DNA from: Gammaproteobacteria bacterium
Lineage (GTDB): Bacteria; Pseudomonadota; Gammaproteobacteria; Thiohalobacterales; Thiohalobacteraceae
Length of the DNA: 39,182 nt
NCBI GenBank assembly: GCA_016218375.1
Contig: JACREG010000028.1
Coordinates: 1-39,182, forward strand
Reading direction: 5' to 3'
The notes under the pieces were generated by a model. The model was not told where the DNA came from. It did no database searches and saw nothing but the letters and a program-made list of their open reading frames with translations. The position numbers and the translations under genes are program-made. Each line of letters opens with the position of its first letter. Position 1 is the stretch's first letter. Below are positions 1 to 8,410 of this stretch, one piece after another.

Positions 1-815
1 AGACTGTAACCGGTCTCCAACATGGTCTTGGCGATACTCGGGTGTACGGACTTGATCAGCGGCGTGCTGATGAGGTCTTCGAAGGCCTGTTTGTCCAGCA
101 CCAATACTGTGCCATCGGAGGTCATGCGTACGGTTTCGCTGCGGGTCTTGCCCGAAATCAACGCTTCGCAACCGAAGGCGTCGCCGTCTTTCAGATCGGC
201 GATCTTGTGCGGTTTGTCGTCGTAGAGGCCGCGCTGGAACACCTCGGCGGTGCCGGCGGTGATGATGTAGTAGGCGTCGCCCGCTTCGCCCTGACGGATG
301 ACCTCCTGGCCTTTCTTCACGTCCTGGCACTTCATGCGCTTGAAGGCCATTTCGACGGTTTCCAGCGGCAGGCGGCGGAACACCAGGGAATTACGCACCT
401 GCTCCATGACGCGGTACAACTCAATGTCCGTGTCTTCCATGGTGCGCACGACTTCGTCCCAGGAAATCAGCTTGTCCAGCAGGTCGCGGTCGGCGTGGCA
501 GATGATGGAGTTCTGTCGGGCGACCAGCGTGCTGGTGCTCGGCGACGGCGGCAGCAGTACGGGGTGCTTACGGGTGTCGTCGGGGCCGGCGACGGATTTG
601 ATGGCGCCGGAATAGATGATCTCCAACTGGCCTTCGACCACGAACAGATAATCGTGGCCCTTGCCGCCGGTGATCTGGAAAATCTCGCCCTGGCGCATTT
701 CCATGAAGCGCACGGTATTGACGACTTCGTGCAGCCGTTCGCGCGACAGCAGGGTGAAGGGTTGGAAATTGCGCGACAGATTATCGAGCACGCGATCCAG
801 TTTGACGCTCATCAT
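1..815 (-). CDS. Protein with two cyclic-nucleotide-binding (CRP-like) domains, partial
   Basis: The minus-strand frame is open from an ATG at 815 (a second ATG follows directly at 812) to the window edge, so the C-terminus is missing; 271 codons are visible. A ribosome site GGAGAG lies just upstream. Residues about 19-110 form a first cNMP-binding beta-roll, degenerate in its phosphate-binding loop. Residues about 144-250 form a second, more canonical one, with FGCEAL (214-219) and RSETV (225-229) where the family has FGE-L and R-T/S-A. No helix-turn-helix is seen so far. It starts 56 bp after the persulfide dioxygenase-like gene, so the two are probably co-transcribed. Family members of this layout may carry a further domain, possibly rhodanese, in the unseen part; that is inference. 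The likely role is nucleotide-dependent or allosteric control, not DNA binding. Confidence 0.8.
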   Translation of the reverse strand, partial: MMSVKLDRVLDNLSRNFQPFTLLSRERLHEVVNTVRFMEMRQGEIFQITGGKGHDYLFVVEGQLEIIYSGAIKSVAGPDDTRKHPVLLPPSPSTSTLVARQNSIICHADRDLLDKLISWDEVVRTMEDTDIELYRVMEQVRNSLVFRRLPLETVEMAFKRMKCQDVKKGQEVIRQGEAGDAYYIITAGTAEVFQRGLYDDKPHKIADLKDGDAFGCEALISGKTRSETVRMTSDGTVLVLDKQAFEDLISTPLIKSVHPSIAKTMLETGYS

Positions 816-871
816 AAGGGCTTCTCTCCTCAGGCGATGGTGTGGCCTGTGATTCCGGGTTGTAATCTGGG

Positions 872-1729
872 TTACAGAAAGTTCAAAGGAATTTTCAGAT
901 AGCTGACGTCGTTGTTTTCGGCGTTGGGCAATACGCCGGCGTTGATGTTGACCTGTAGACTGGGGAACAGCAGCCGCGGCGCGGCCAGATGTTTGTCGCG
1001 CGCGTTGATGCGGCTGACGAACTCTTCCTCGGAGCGGCCGGCGGGCAGATCCACGTTGCACTGCTTGGATTCGCCGATGGTGGTTATGTAACGCACTTCG
1101 CGGTTGTCCGGATAATCGTGACCGACATAGACCTGCGTATCGTCGGGCAAGGTGTACAGACGTTGGGTGATCGAACGGTACAGATCCTGGGCGCTGCCGC
1201 GCGGGAAATCGCAGCGCGCCACGCCGACATCCGGTACGAACAGCACGTCGCCGGCGAACACGGCGTTACCCATTTTGTACGTGATGCAGGCCGGGGTGTG
1301 ACCGGGCGTGTGCATCACCTCAATCTGCAAAGTGCCGGCGTCGAGCACGTCGCCGTCCTTGAGCAGACGGTCGAACTGCCGGCCGTCGGTCGGGAAATCC
1401 TTGGCGAGGTTGAAGGCGCCCTTGAATATCTCCTGGACCACGGCGATATGGCTGCCGATCGCCGCCTTGGACTGAAAACGGGCCTTGAGCTCGTGCGCGC
1501 CGGACAAGTGGTCGGCATGCACATGGGTATCCAAAACCCAATGCACGTTCAGACCGTTCTGTGCGATAAACTGCGCGACCTTGTCGATGGACTCGGTGAA
1601 GGTGCGCCAGGGGGTGGTGTCCAGATCCAGGACCGGATCGATGATGACGGCATCCTTGCTGGTTTCGTCGTAGACCACGTAGGTCAGGGTAAACGTGCGT
1701 CCGTCGTCGAAAAAAGCCTGCACCTTCAT
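872..1729 (-). CDS. MBL-fold metallo-hydrolase, persulfide dioxygenase / Blh type
   Basis: 285 aa. It carries the metallo-beta-lactamase metal site THVHADH (68-74), HTPGHTP (140-146), the bridging Asp of AGDVLF (D161) and GHDYP (H204). The stretch between D161 and H204 ([15 protein letters not shown]) and the overall length match the bacterial ETHE1/Blh group, which uses one iron to oxidise glutathione persulfide to sulfite. The start is the ATG at 1729 because AGAGGAA sits 6 bases upstream; an in-frame alternative start lies at 1762 but lacks a ribosome site. The cNMP-binding gene follows on the same strand. Substrate assignment is by family; sulfide detoxification is the expected role. A generic MBL hydrolase is the alternative. 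Confidence 0.85.
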   Translation of the reverse strand: MKVQAFFDDGRTFTLTYVVYDETSKDAVIIDPVLDLDTTPWRTFTESIDKVAQFIAQNGLNVHWVLDTHVHADHLSGAHELKARFQSKAAIGSHIAVVQEIFKGAFNLAKDFPTDGRQFDRLLKDGDVLDAGTLQIEVMHTPGHTPACITYKMGNAVFAGDVLFVPDVGVARCDFPRGSAQDLYRSITQRLYTLPDDTQVYVGHDYPDNREVRYITTIGESKQCNVDLPAGRSEEEFVSRINARDKHLAAPRLLFPSLQVNINAGVLPNAENNDVSYLKIPLNFL

Positions 1730-1970
1730 GCCGGTTCCTCTTGCGAATACGGCGCCAGGCACACCGGCCCGGCGCGGAATAATGGGCTTAACGCTTGCTC
1801 TTCCGGAGCTGGCCTTGGTGTGGGCATTCCCTGAAACTACACGTTGTGTCCGGGGTGGGCTTGATTCTTATCAACCCGGATATGCGAGTTGTAACGGCCG
1901 CAGGCGTGCCAACTTTATGGCGGCATGGCGTGCAATTTGTGTCGGTGTTAAGGACGGAGGGGGAAACACA

Positions 1971-3170
1971 ATGCGTTTGGGCACCCCGTTGTCGGCGACG
2001 GCAACCCGCGTGATGCTGCTGGGCAGCGGCGAATTGGGCAAAGAGGTCATCATCGCCTTGCAGCGTCTGGGCGTGGAAGTGATCGCGGTGGACCGCTACC
2101 CCGATGCCCCCGGGCATCAGGTCGCGCATCGGGCGCACACCATTAACATGGCCGACCCGGTTGCGCTGCGCGCGCTGGTCGAGCAGGAGCGCCCGCACCT
2201 CATCGTGCCGGAGATCGAAGCCATTGCCACCGAGGCGCTGGCCGAGATCGAGGCCGACGGTTTGGCCGAAGTCATTCCCACCGCGCGCGCCGCGCAACTG
2301 ACCATGAACCGTGAAGGCATCCGTCGGCTGGCCGCCGAAGAACTTGGCCTGCCGACCTCGCGCTACGCCTTCGCCGACAGCTTCGAGGAACTGCGCGCTG
2401 CTGCCGACCGCGTGACCGGTTATCCCTGCATCGTCAAACCGGTGATGTCGTCGTCGGGCAAGGGCCAGTCCGCGGTGGATACACCCGAGCAGTTACAGGC
2501 CGCCTGGGATTACGCCCTGCAGGGTGGACGCGTGAACCGCGGTCGCGTGATTGTCGAGGAACGTATCGAGTTCGATTTTGAAATCACCTTGCTCACCGTG
2601 CGTTCGCTCGGCGAGGACGGCCAAGTGCGCACAGACTTCTGCGCGCCCATCGGCCATGTGCAGATCAAGGGCGATTATGTGGAATCCTGGCAGCCGCAAC
2701 CGATGACGCCGGCCGCACTGGCGCGTTCGCAAGAGATTGCCGGTGCGGTGACCGGACGGCTGGGCGGGCGCGGCATCTTCGGTGTCGAGTTGTTCGTGAA
2801 AGGCGATCAGGTGTGGTTCAGCGAAGTGAGCCCGCGTCCGCACGATACCGGCATGGTCACCATGGTCAGTCAGACGCAGAGCGAATTCGTCCTGCATGCG
2901 CGTGCCATCCTCGGCTTGCCGGTGTCGGTTGCTATGCGCCGCCCCGGTGCCAGTGCGGTGATCTACGGCGCCATGGATGCGGTCGGCATCGCGTATGAAG
3001 GTGTGGACGCGGCCTTGCGTGTGGCGGAATCGGAGATTCGTTTGTTCGGCAAGCCGGAGGCGTTCGCGCGTCGACGCATGGGTGTGGCGCTGGCTTGCGC
3101 GGACGATACCGATACCGCGCGTGCGCGCGCCAAGCTGGCGGCGGCGCGGGTACACCCGGTACGCGGTTGA
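1971..3170 (+). CDS. purT: Formate-dependent phosphoribosylglycinamide formyltransferase (GAR transformylase 2)
   Basis: 399 aa, close to the usual PurT length. PurT makes formyl-GAR from GAR, formate and ATP in purine synthesis, replacing the folate-dependent PurN reaction. The N-terminus has the nucleotide-fold loop GSGELGKE (18-25). The ATP-grasp domain follows (about 112-300), with [12 protein letters not shown] as its glycine-rich ATP loop, [11 protein letters not shown], and the metal-binding [15 protein letters not shown]. The start is the ATG at 1971, with GGAGGGGG 7 bases upstream; the open frame extends further back (to 1695) but without similarity. The gene stands alone, convergent with the DUF2384 gene. 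Confidence 0.96.
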   Translation: MRLGTPLSATATRVMLLGSGELGKEVIIALQRLGVEVIAVDRYPDAPGHQVAHRAHTINMADPVALRALVEQERPHLIVPEIEAIATEALAEIEADGLAEVIPTARAAQLTMNREGIRRLAAEELGLPTSRYAFADSFEELRAAADRVTGYPCIVKPVMSSSGKGQSAVDTPEQLQAAWDYALQGGRVNRGRVIVEERIEFDFEITLLTVRSLGEDGQVRTDFCAPIGHVQIKGDYVESWQPQPMTPAALARSQEIAGAVTGRLGGRGIFGVELFVKGDQVWFSEVSPRPHDTGMVTMVSQTQSEFVLHARAILGLPVSVAMRRPGASAVIYGAMDAVGIAYEGVDAALRVAESEIRLFGKPEAFARRRMGVALACADDTDTARARAKLAAARVHPVRG

Positions 3171-3181
3171 ACGTTTCGGTT

Positions 3182-3196
3182 GGCTAGAACCTAGCC
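3182..3196. terminator. Hairpin between convergent genes
   Basis: GGCTAG-AAC-CTAGCC is a perfect 6-bp inverted repeat just after the purT stop; it includes the stop codon of the DUF2384 gene. There is no T-tract on either side, so it is at best a weak bidirectional terminator. Confidence 0.3.
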
Positions 3197-3604
3197 GGCG
3201 GTGGAACCCGAAGAGGCCCAGGCGAACGAGCAGTCCAGGTGGGTGCGCACGGCGATGACGCCGTCGAGCCCGTCTTCGACCATCAGATTGACCGGCGTGC
3301 GGCGGCGAAAATGTTTGTTGCGGCGGTGCATCCACAGCGGTCCCATCTGCGGATTGCGCGGGAAGGTGGTGCGCAGGGCGTCAGCGATACCGATGAGATG
3401 TTCGATGCGCTCCAGCACATCGGGATGATCCGGAAAGGGCGTATCCGTCTGGTAGCGACGCATGTTGCGGGCCGTGATCTCGCTGGGTAGCGCCAGGATG
3501 GCGATCTGATCCGACAGGCCGATGCCCCAACTCTCCAGCAGACCGATGATGCTGCGGGTCAGGTACACGCGGTCTTCCTGGCTGGCGTGGATGAAATCGC
3601 TCAT
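3191..3604 (-). CDS. MbcA/ParS/Xre antitoxin-like protein (DUF2384)
   Basis: 137 aa. The C-terminal half resembles the antitoxin Xre/MbcA/ParS toxin-binding domain: an acidic helix (ERIEHLIGIADALR), then FPRNP, W-M-RRN, F-RRTPVNLM and EDGLDGV. The N-terminal ~60 residues look helical and may be the matching DNA-binding part. The start is the ATG at 3604; a TTG at 3619 is in frame, but the GAGG ribosome site lies between the two and fits the ATG better. The usual partner is a RES-domain toxin, and none is adjacent: the next gene on this strand lies upstream and encodes an unrelated 100-aa protein. It may be a solitary antitoxin homologue with a different regulatory role. Confidence 0.75.
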   Translation of the reverse strand: MSDFIHASQEDRVYLTRSIIGLLESWGIGLSDQIAILALPSEITARNMRRYQTDTPFPDHPDVLERIEHLIGIADALRTTFPRNPQMGPLWMHRRNKHFRRRTPVNLMVEDGLDGVIAVRTHLDCSFAWASSGSTAG

Positions 3605-3691
3605 GGGGAAAATCCTCAAACTCTACTGCGGGGCACTATGCGACAAGACGGGACGGCGCTGCCATAAACCCGACAGGCCACGCAGGTATTG

Positions 3692-3994
3692 TTAGTTATT
3701 GTCTCCGGCCGGCGTGTCTTTCTTGCGGCCGAGACTGCTCAACGGGACGACCACGGTCTTCTGCGGTTCGTCGGTGAAGCGCGGTCGCTTATTCATGGTC
3801 TGGCCGCGCGCCTCGACCAACTCCCGCTCGCGCGCGGAGATCAGTGCGAGACAATCGCGGATGCCCTGCACGGTGTTGTCGGACAGCGGATGGCGGAAGC
3901 CCGGTTTGGCGTGGGTGTCCTTGGCGACATCCGTCAGCACCTTCTTCATCATGCGCAGGATGCGCTCTTCCTGGGAAACTTCTTCAGCGGACAT
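3692..3994 (-). CDS. Conserved small protein of unknown function
   Basis: 100 aa, soluble, charged and mostly helical by eye: an N-terminal acidic-helical part (MSAEEVSQEERILRMMKKVL), then FRHPLSDNTVQGIRDCLALI, and a basic C-terminal tail. I recall similar short proteins in other gamma- and betaproteobacteria, sometimes labelled segregation/condensation protein A, but it is far too short to be ScpA and that label should not be relied on. The ATG at 3994 is chosen because the conserved part begins there; the open frame runs further upstream into low-complexity Arg-rich sequence that is the shadow of the neighbouring gene. A gap of 87 bp separates it from the DUF2384 gene downstream on the same strand. 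Confidence 0.65.
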   Translation of the reverse strand: MSAEEVSQEERILRMMKKVLTDVAKDTHAKPGFRHPLSDNTVQGIRDCLALISARERELVEARGQTMNKRPRFTDEPQKTVVVPLSSLGRKKDTPAGDNN

Positions 3995-4092
3995 GCGGTT
4001 GGCCTTTGGCCCAGGGAACTGCCGGGCATCGGTGAATCGGCGGATGCGGCATTTTGGCACAACTGCGCCCCGAGATTCATCCGCAGGATTTG

Positions 4093-4674
4093 TCAGTCTT
4101 CGATATAGAAAAACTGCCACGGTCCGTCGCCGGAGGACCGGTCGGAGCGGGCGAGATGGCCGAGACGGTCGAGCAGCCGGTCGCTGGGTACGGCCTCGCC
4201 GGCATGGATGCCCCAAATATCCAGGAACACGCGGGCATAACCGCCGGATTGGCGCCAATTCAATCCGGCCAGTGACGCGGGGTGTCCGCAATCGGGGCAG
4301 GCGATGTCCGCGTCCGGTGCCTGTATCAGGTCGGGTGGAATGTCGCTCCGACAGCGGCGGCACCGCGGACCTTGTCCGCTCTTGCAGCGCAGGCGCGGTC
4401 GTTCGGTAGGCGCCTGCACTTGGATATGGCAGAACCGGCCGGCGCGTGCGGCCGGTTCTGCGTGTTGCGCCGGCGGGTCCAGTTGGATCGACGGGGCACA
4501 GCCCAGGAAACCGATGCCGTCCAGAAAATCCGGGCCGGTCTGGAAATGCGTGTTGCCGTCCAGCGCGAAGCGCGTGCCGATTGTGCCGAGGTCGCGCAAG
4601 GCCAGGACGATTGCATCGTAGGTGGGTGCTGCGTCGCAGGCCTGCGGATGCAGGACGAGTTTCGGCGCGGTCAT
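4093..4674 (-). CDS. Unknown protein with zinc-ribbon cysteines
   Basis: 193 aa from the ATG at 4674. I do not recognise the family. The visible feature is a C-terminal zinc-ribbon-like arrangement, CRRC (105-108) and CPDC (126-129), followed by a Trp/Gly-rich tail ending WQFFYIED. The N-terminal half is a mixed alpha/beta stretch without motifs. It lies 98 bp upstream of the 100-aa unknown on the same strand and is divergent from the helix-hairpin-helix gene. A nucleic-acid or metal-related role is possible but only inferred from the ribbon. Confidence 0.6.
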   Translation of the reverse strand: MTAPKLVLHPQACDAAPTYDAIVLALRDLGTIGTRFALDGNTHFQTGPDFLDGIGFLGCAPSIQLDPPAQHAEPAARAGRFCHIQVQAPTERPRLRCKSGQGPRCRRCRSDIPPDLIQAPDADIACPDCGHPASLAGLNWRQSGGYARVFLDIWGIHAGEAVPSDRLLDRLGHLARSDRSSGDGPWQFFYIED

Positions 4675-4878
4675 AAATCGGCTTGCTTGCGCGGATCGAG
4701 GATGGCCGTGAATGTATCGTCCGGGGTCTGCATGCAAAGGCCTTGGTGCACTGCGCTATCGAGAGCGCCGATGGTGGCGGTATACTCGCGCGAATTCAAC
4801 CGTTGGCTCTAGTGTGGCGGCGTTCACAGATTCGCCGCGCTGAATTTTGGGATAGTGGGTCACAAGGATCGAGTGCCT

Positions 4879-5541
4879 ATGCAACTTCACCACGACGACT
4901 TATACCAAGACCGCACCTGGTTCGATGTGCTGGGTGTCTGGCTTGCGCAGCAGGGCCGACGCTGGTTGCCGCGTCGGCCGGCGCGACTCTGGTCGACCGG
5001 CTTCGCGCTGTTCGCTGCGCTGTGTGTCGCCTGGGCGGCCGGCTTGGCGACCCAATGCGTGCTCGTGGAACTACCCGCGCAGGTGTGTCTTGCGCAGTGG
5101 CTGGCGGCGGGATTGCTGTTGGTCGCGGCACGGCATTTTCTGGCGGTGACAGGGCTGAGCGCGGCCAGTACGATAGAACCACACCAGCGGATCGAACGCC
5201 GTGTCGAGACGGTGCCGCGCAGTGCAGACATCCCCAGCATGCCGTCCACTTGCAGTCCATCGACCCGCCAATCGATCAGTGGCGATGCGCAGCAGTTTTT
5301 CCTCGCGGTGAAGACGGCCGGCATCAATCTGCGCATCGCGCAGGCCTTGTATGCGGCCGGTTTCCGCACCGCCGAACAGGTACGCACGGCCGCGGATGCG
5401 GCATTGCTGGCCACGCCCGGCATCGGCCCGGCGACCGTGCGCAAGTTGCGTATGCAATTCGGCCAGCCGCATGCACTCCCCCATGCACTATACGAAACGC
5501 ATGCCGCCACTCACTCCCCCACTCACTCCAGGGCCGCGTAA
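4879..5541 (+). CDS. Membrane-anchored helix-hairpin-helix protein
   Basis: 220 aa from the ATG at 4879, preceded by AGGA 10 bases upstream; a GTG at 4855 in frame is the alternative. There are two predicted transmembrane segments near residues 38-58 and 72-92, then a Ser/Thr/Pro-rich linker, then a C-terminal helix-hairpin-helix region (about 165-205) with ALYAAGFRTAEQV and TPGIGPATVRKL. The second is a classic non-sequence-specific DNA-binding hairpin, as in ComEA and RuvA. A membrane protein exposing a DNA-binding hairpin could belong to DNA uptake or nucleoid anchoring, but no competence genes are nearby. Its last 19 bases overlap the end of the convergent cupin gene. Confidence 0.65.
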   Translation: MQLHHDDLYQDRTWFDVLGVWLAQQGRRWLPRRPARLWSTGFALFAALCVAWAAGLATQCVLVELPAQVCLAQWLAAGLLLVAARHFLAVTGLSAASTIEPHQRIERRVETVPRSADIPSMPSTCSPSTRQSISGDAQQFFLAVKTAGINLRIAQALYAAGFRTAEQVRTAADAALLATPGIGPATVRKLRMQFGQPHALPHALYETHAATHSPTHSRAA

Positions 5542-5888
5542 CATGCCGGCGTGAAGCGCGGCGTGCAGATCGCATAAAACAGCAAATCCTCCGCACCCGT
5601 GTTGGCAATGCGTTGACGTACGCCGGCCGGGATCACCACCACATCACCCGCGTTGACTGTCTCCGGCGCCGCATCGCCGATCTCGACCCGCCCGTTGCCG
5701 CTCAGAATCAGATAGCGTTCGGTCACGCCGGTGAGCGCGTGCCAGCGCGTGATGCCGCCCGGCGCGACCCGCGCCCGCGCGATGGAAGCCTGCGGATCGT
5801 CGGGGTCGTTCCAACTTTCCAGAATGTCGCAGCCTTCGATGAAGGCATATTCGCGCGCGGGATCGGGATGGACGATGTGGATGTGCAT
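5523..5888 (-). CDS. Cupin-domain protein
   Basis: 121 aa. This is a single small cupin barrel: motif 1 around WHALTGVTERYLILSGNGRVEIG and motif 2 around VNAGDVVVIPAGVRQRIAN. Only some of the usual metal-binding His/Glu residues are present, with H replaced in part of motif 1, so metal binding is uncertain. The start is the ATG at 5888, with an excellent GAAGGAG 5 bases upstream; earlier in-frame starts lack this. It is divergent from the glyoxalase II-like gene. The reaction is unknown. Confidence 0.8.
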   Translation of the reverse strand: MHIHIVHPDPAREYAFIEGCDILESWNDPDDPQASIARARVAPGGITRWHALTGVTERYLILSGNGRVEIGDAAPETVNAGDVVVIPAGVRQRIANTGAEDLLFYAICTPRFTPACYAALE

Positions 5889-5997
5889 GGAAACTCCTTC
5901 ATGGACCGATAGCTGCGTGGCAGTGTAGTGGCCGGGGATGGCTTCGGCCATAATGCGATCGACCTGTAGCATCCATGTAATGGCCGAGGAGTCCGTC

Positions 5998-6708
5998 ATG
6001 GCGACAGAAACACCGTATCGCATTCACGCCCTGGAACTCGGGCCGATGGCGAACTTTGTCTATGTGATCGAAGACATCCAGACTCGCCGCGCGGCGGTCG
6101 TCGATCCCGCTTGGGACGTACCGGAGATTCTTGCCCTGGCGCGTGCGCACGCACTCAATATCACCGATGTGTTGCTGACCCACAGCCATCACGATCACAT
6201 CAACGGCATCGAAGCCTTGCTGCGCAGTTGCGACGCGCAAGTGCATTTGCTCAAACCCGAGGCACAGTTCTGGGGGCATTATCTCGATCTGCCGACGCTG
6301 CATCACGGTGGCGACCGTATCGCACTCGGCGACACCGAGATCAAAATCCTGCACACACCCGGCCACACGCCGGGTTCCGCCTGTTACCAGCTCGGCGACG
6401 ATCTGATTACCGGCGATACCTTGTTCGTCTATGGTTGCGGCCGTTGCGATCTGCGCGGCGGTGATCCGGAACAGATGTTCTGGACCTTGAAAGATATGCG
6501 CGAGAAATTGCCGGAAGCGACCTTGATCCGGCCGGGGCACAATTATTCCATCGCCGAAACGTCCACGCTGCGCGAACAGCTCGCCGGCAATCCATTTCTG
6601 CATTTCGACGATCTCAAACGCTTCACCCAATACCGCATGCATTATCACGACAAGCACCGCGAAGAACCGTATGGTCCGGTGCAAAAGGGTCTGGAGATGC
6701 CAGATTAG
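5998..6708 (+). CDS. MBL-fold hydrolase, glyoxalase II-like
   Basis: 236 aa. It has the metal motif THSHHDH (61-67), HTPGHTPGS (119-127), TGDTLF with the bridging Asp (D140), and PGHNYS near the C-terminus. These are the glyoxalase II-type binuclear metal ligands, so thioester hydrolysis (S-lactoylglutathione or a related thioester) is the expected chemistry. The C-terminal substrate domain of classical GloB is short here, so the substrate is not certain. The start is the ATG at 5998, with GAGGAG upstream. Its stop overlaps the stop of the convergent reductase-like gene by 4 bases. Confidence 0.85.
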   Translation: MATETPYRIHALELGPMANFVYVIEDIQTRRAAVVDPAWDVPEILALARAHALNITDVLLTHSHHDHINGIEALLRSCDAQVHLLKPEAQFWGHYLDLPTLHHGGDRIALGDTEIKILHTPGHTPGSACYQLGDDLITGDTLFVYGCGRCDLRGGDPEQMFWTLKDMREKLPEATLIRPGHNYSIAETSTLREQLAGNPFLHFDDLKRFTQYRMHYHDKHREEPYGPVQKGLEMPD

Positions 6709-7475
6709 GTTTTTGAGGTCGCGGCGATCTCGCGCAATTTCGGTACGGCCAAGCCGGCGGCATCGGCCTGTTCCAGCGCACGTTGCAGACGCGCCGGCGC
6801 GCTGCGCCCCATGCAGCCGTGCTGCGGATCGCCGTCGAAGGCTTCCAACATGCCGGCGATCAGCGCATCGCGATCGAAGCGTGTGCCGGTCAGATATTCC
6901 TGAATGTCGATCACATCCAACGCGACGCTGCGCGCGAGCGCTTCGTGATGACGCCACAGTTCGCTGACCGTACCGCCGACCGCCAGTCCGGCGACATTAG
7001 TCGCGACAATATAGACATTCTTGCGCACCAACTCGAATAGCAACCGATCTTGCGTCGCCAGCACGCGGGCGGCAATGCCGATGCCGTTCAACGCGTCGGT
7101 CAGCAACGGGGCATGCGTACCGAAAGCGGGCGAGGGCAGCAGCACCTTTGCGTCCTGCCCACGCTTTTTCTCGAACCACACCGAAATCACTGTCGGCAGC
7201 TCAATGCCCGCTTCCAGCCAGTCGCGCGGCAGCAACTCGTTTTGCAGCAGCGCCAATCGCGATTGCCAGGGTTTTGGAATGGCGCGCAGCGTCGCATGCA
7301 GATCCTTCTCGGCCACGGCCAGCAAGACCATCTCGGGATCGGGCAGCGCTTTCGCCTCCGCGGCCATGTCCATGGCGCGGGTGATGGGATAAATGGGATG
7401 GCCGAGGCGCAGCAGTCCGCGCGCGAATACCGCGCCGAGTTCGCCGATGCCGATGACGACGACGGAAGCTTTCAT
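6705..7475 (-). CDS. Ketopantoate reductase-like NAD(P)-binding protein
   Basis: 256 aa. The N-terminus is a Rossmann loop VVVIGIGELGAVFARG (Gly9, Gly11, Gly14). The central helix LVRKNVYIVATNVAGL resembles the Lys-Asn region of ketopantoate reductases (PanE), and the C-terminal half is helical as in that superfamily. The overall identity to true PanE looks low, so it may be a 6-phosphogluconate dehydrogenase-superfamily relative with a different substrate. The start is the ATG at 7475; a GTG 12 bases earlier is possible. It lies 51 bp downstream of the DUF2322 gene and could be the last gene of the cobalamin operon. Confidence 0.65.
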   Translation of the reverse strand: MKASVVVIGIGELGAVFARGLLRLGHPIYPITRAMDMAAEAKALPDPEMVLLAVAEKDLHATLRAIPKPWQSRLALLQNELLPRDWLEAGIELPTVISVWFEKKRGQDAKVLLPSPAFGTHAPLLTDALNGIGIAARVLATQDRLLFELVRKNVYIVATNVAGLAVGGTVSELWRHHEALARSVALDVIDIQEYLTGTRFDRDALIAGMLEAFDGDPQHGCMGRSAPARLQRALEQADAAGLAVPKLREIAATSKT

Positions 7476-7526
7476 GAAGGTTGCCACCGAATAGGGGACG
7501 AAGGCGCGAGTGTATACGACGTGCGA

Positions 7527-7844
7527 TTAACGTAAAACGATGCCGACCTGTAGACGTTGATCGCCGTCGATGAGCGCGAACAACCGATCGATATTCGGAT
7601 GCTTGCCGGGATGCGCGCGGGCATCGGCGGTGTGTTCTGCATACAGCGTGAGCGCTTGTTCCGCCGCGCGCCGGTCCAGACAGCCATCGGGATAGGTCAC
7701 CGCATGATAGACCGCGACCGAACCGGCACTGCCGGGACGGTTTTCGATGATGCCGGCGGGCTGTCCGTCGGCATCGCTGAGTTCGAGTCGCGCGATGTGT
7801 TCGACCGAGGGCAAGGTGCGGAGCGTGTCGGCGAAGCGGGGCAT
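7527..7844 (-). CDS. DUF2322 family protein
   Basis: 105 aa. The sequence matches the DUF2322 pattern I recall: a repeated small alpha/beta fold with ENRPGSAGSVAVYHAV and the conserved YAEHTADARAHPGKHPNIDR. The function is unknown. The ATG at 7844 lies 2 bases after the adenosyltransferase stop, so translation is probably coupled; this places it under the cobalamin riboswitch. The longer open frame extending upstream to 8171 is the shadow of the adenosyltransferase gene. Confidence 0.8.
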   Translation of the reverse strand: MPRFADTLRTLPSVEHIARLELSDADGQPAGIIENRPGSAGSVAVYHAVTYPDGCLDRRAAEQALTLYAEHTADARAHPGKHPNIDRLFALIDGDQRLQVGIVLR

Positions 7845-7846
7845 GT

Positions 7847-8401
7847 TCAGCGATCGCGCCGCCACAAGACTTCGCCGCCCTCGCTGCCATCGCCGCGTGC
7901 CAGCACGCGGGCGATGACGAATAGCAGATCGGACAGGCGATTGAGGTAGGCGAGTACCGGCGCATTGACCGCTTCGTGTCGCGCCAGGCTGACCACGCGG
8001 CGTTCGGCGCGGCGGCACACGGCGCGCGCGACATGCGCGGTCGCGGCGGCGACAGTGCCGCCGGGCAGGATGAATTCTTTCAGCGCAGGGAGATCGGCAT
8101 TGAGGGCGTCGAGCGCCTCTTCGAGCCGGAGGATGTGCGCAGCGCCGATGGCTTGATGTCCGGGAATACACAACTCGCCGCCGAGATCGAACAGGTCGTG
8201 TTGCACGTCGACGAGTACCGCGCGCATCTCGGTGGGCACAGCCGCTTGCGCGAGCAGCAGGCCGATATGACTGTTGAGCTCGTCGACACTGCCGAACGCC
8301 TCGACGCGCAGACTGTCTTTGTCCACGCGCGTGCCATCGCCCAGGCCGGTGTCGCCTTTATCGCCGGTGCGGGTGTAGATCTTGGAGAGGCGGTTGCCCA
8401 T
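7847..8401 (-). CDS. Cob(I)alamin adenosyltransferase, PduO type
   Basis: 184 aa, the normal family length. It begins with the ATP-binding signature KIYTRTGDKGDTGL (8-20) and has the cobalamin-pocket stretch FGSVDELNSHIGL. Later it has VCRRAERRVV and YLNRLSDLLFVIAR, typical of PduO-type enzymes. It adenosylates reduced cob(I)alamin to make coenzyme B12. It starts 9 bp after tonB on the same strand, in the riboswitch-controlled operon, consistent with uptake followed by activation of B12. Confidence 0.93.
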   Translation of the reverse strand: MGNRLSKIYTRTGDKGDTGLGDGTRVDKDSLRVEAFGSVDELNSHIGLLLAQAAVPTEMRAVLVDVQHDLFDLGGELCIPGHQAIGAAHILRLEEALDALNADLPALKEFILPGGTVAAATAHVARAVCRRAERRVVSLARHEAVNAPVLAYLNRLSDLLFVIARVLARGDGSEGGEVLWRRDR

Positions 8402-8410
8402 GCGGGTATA

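Noticed and set aside
42-902. A 286-codon plus-strand frame opposite the cNMP-binding gene
   Set aside because: The opposite strand encodes two recognisable sensor domains, so this frame is a shadow.
989-1834. A 281-codon plus-strand frame opposite the persulfide dioxygenase gene
   Set aside because: The minus strand carries intact metal-binding motifs and a ribosome site; this frame has neither.
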